From Saprospiraceae bacterium (GTDB lineage: Bacteria; Bacteroidota; Bacteroidia; Chitinophagales; Saprospiraceae), in assembly GCA_020436865.1 (NCBI GenBank), contig JAGQXA010000832.1:1-5880 (forward strand): a stretch of DNA of 5,880 nucleotides, written 5' to 3'. This document shows, in pieces, positions 5,033 to 5,880 of the stretch. Numbering within the stretch: the first letter of the stretch is position 1; each line of letters begins with the position of its first letter. A program made the position numbers and the translations under genes. The notes below the pieces were generated by a model, which saw only the letters and a list, made by a program, of their open reading frames with translations, was not told where the DNA came from and searched no databases.

Positions 5033-5880
5033 ATGACACGCCTCATCGACCTGCTGCTGTACGGCAATTTCTGGATCGCCGCGGGTGCGGCCGGCATGGG
5101 CCTTCAGACCATCTGGTTGCTGACAGGCGAGGTCGAGTGGAGCCCCGTGGTGGGCTTCCTGTTCTTTTCTACGCTGTTCCTCTACGCCTTGCATCGGATC
5201 GTCGGTCTGGAAAAACTACGGGCTTTCGCCGACCAGGATCGTTTTGCGGTGGCTTTTCAATTCCGATCGCACATCCGCCTGTATGCCCTGCTGGGAGCGA
5301 TCGGCAGCCTGTATTTCTTTTACCGCTTCCCCTGGCCACTGCGCGGGTGGACGCTGGCGCCGGCCCTGCTTTCGCTGGGGTATGTGGTGCCCTTCCTTCG
5401 ACGGCGACGGCGATTGCGGGATCTGAATTACCTGAAGATCTTTCTCGTAGCCCTCGTTTGGGCCTGGGCCACGGTTTTTCTGCCGGCCTTCGAGCGATCG
5501 GCGGCGCTCGCGACCTCCGCCTATTGGATGGGGGCTGAGCGCTTCCTGTACATCTTCGCTATTACCCTGCCGTTCGACATCCGCGACCTGACGGTCGATG
5601 CCCATGCGGGGGTGGGTACCCTGCCTGCCCGGATCGGCGTGCACCGATCGATCCTGCTGGCCGAACTACTGCTGGCCGGACACCTGGCGGCCGTTTGGAT
5701 CAACTATCAACAGGGCGCCTATCCGCTTTCGGCTTGCTGGGGGTTTGGAGTGTCGGCCCTGCTGACCGGCGCGCTGATCTACTTTTCGCCCCGGTTCGAA
5801 CACGACTACTACTTTTCAGGGCTGCTCGACGGTACCATGCTGCTGCAGTTCGGATTGGTCTGGACCAGCCAGTGGTGGGC
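5033..5880 (+). CDS. UbiA-like polytopic membrane protein, 3' end outside window
   Basis: The frame opens at an ATG 38 bases after the peptidase stop and stays open to the window end, giving 282 codons plus two bases. The protein is very hydrophobic, with about seven or eight candidate membrane helices. Residues 182-199 carry D182-I-R-D185-L-T-V-D189-A-H-A-G193 followed by TLPARIG, which closely matches the second aspartate motif (DxxDxxxDxxxG...TLP) of UbiA prenyltransferases. The first motif, usually NDxxDxxxD near the end of the second helix, is not evident: the matching place reads YALHRIVGLE (51-60). A basic loop with five arginines (123-127) precedes DLNYLKIF. It may be a divergent prenyltransferase, for quinone or lipid synthesis, or a non-catalytic relative. 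The product is therefore uncertain. No Shine-Dalgarno sequence is seen. Confidence 0.75.
   Translation, partial: MTRLIDLLLYGNFWIAAGAAGMGLQTIWLLTGEVEWSPVVGFLFFSTLFLYALHRIVGLEKLRAFADQDRFAVAFQFRSHIRLYALLGAIGSLYFFYRFPWPLRGWTLAPALLSLGYVVPFLRRRRRLRDLNYLKIFLVALVWAWATVFLPAFERSAALATSAYWMGAERFLYIFAITLPFDIRDLTVDAHAGVGTLPARIGVHRSILLAELLLAGHLAAVWINYQQGAYPLSACWGFGVSALLTGALIYFSPRFEHDYYFSGLLDGTMLLQFGLVWTSQWW

Noticed and set aside
4942..5538. Plus-strand frame of 198 codons spanning the peptidase end and the UbiA-like start
   Set aside because: The frame beginning at 5033 yields membrane helices and the UbiA aspartate motif, whereas this one gives a low-complexity R/G/P-rich product.

Overview
The window looks like ordinary chromosomal DNA from a member of the Bacteroidota. 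The taxonomic reading rests on four things: a sortilin/BNR-repeat exoprotein of a kind common in that phylum, a small secreted protein of a Bacteroidota-type beta-sandwich, a TAnnTTTG-type promoter element, and no Shine-Dalgarno sequence before any of the five starts. The GC-rich coding DNA would fit a marine or Saprospira-like lineage, but that is a guess.

Left part (1-1751, + strand): the 3' end of a large sortilin/Vps10-like beta-propeller protein, then 20 bases later a small two-helix membrane protein with a possible PH-like soluble domain. Both read rightward and end in a perfect 16-bp hairpin (1742-1778). The hairpin contains the stop codon of the second gene and lies between convergent genes.

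Middle (1798-3177, - strand): a small secreted beta-sandwich protein of unknown function with a likely promoter just upstream. Next comes an AT-rich gap of about 370 bases (about 40% GC) carrying several short inverted repeats. After that is a Nudix hydrolase with an N-terminal extension of about 75 residues.

Right part (3262-5880, + strand): divergent from the Nudix gene across 84 bases is a tight run of pyrE (orotate phosphoribosyltransferase), an M42-family metallo-aminopeptidase 17 bases later, and, 38 bases after that, a polytopic membrane protein related to the UbiA prenyltransferases, cut by the window end. The UbiA-like protein keeps the second aspartate motif but appears to lack the first. 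The three genes probably share a transcript. Only pyrE has a clear pathway, the last stages of de novo UMP synthesis.

I see no CRISPR array, insertion sequence, complete tRNA, rRNA or phage gene. I found no convincing new multi-gene system. The points most worth a second look are the UbiA-like protein with its missing motif, the hairpin-rich intergenic gap, the stop-codon hairpin, and a triple GATAT repeat before the UbiA-like gene.
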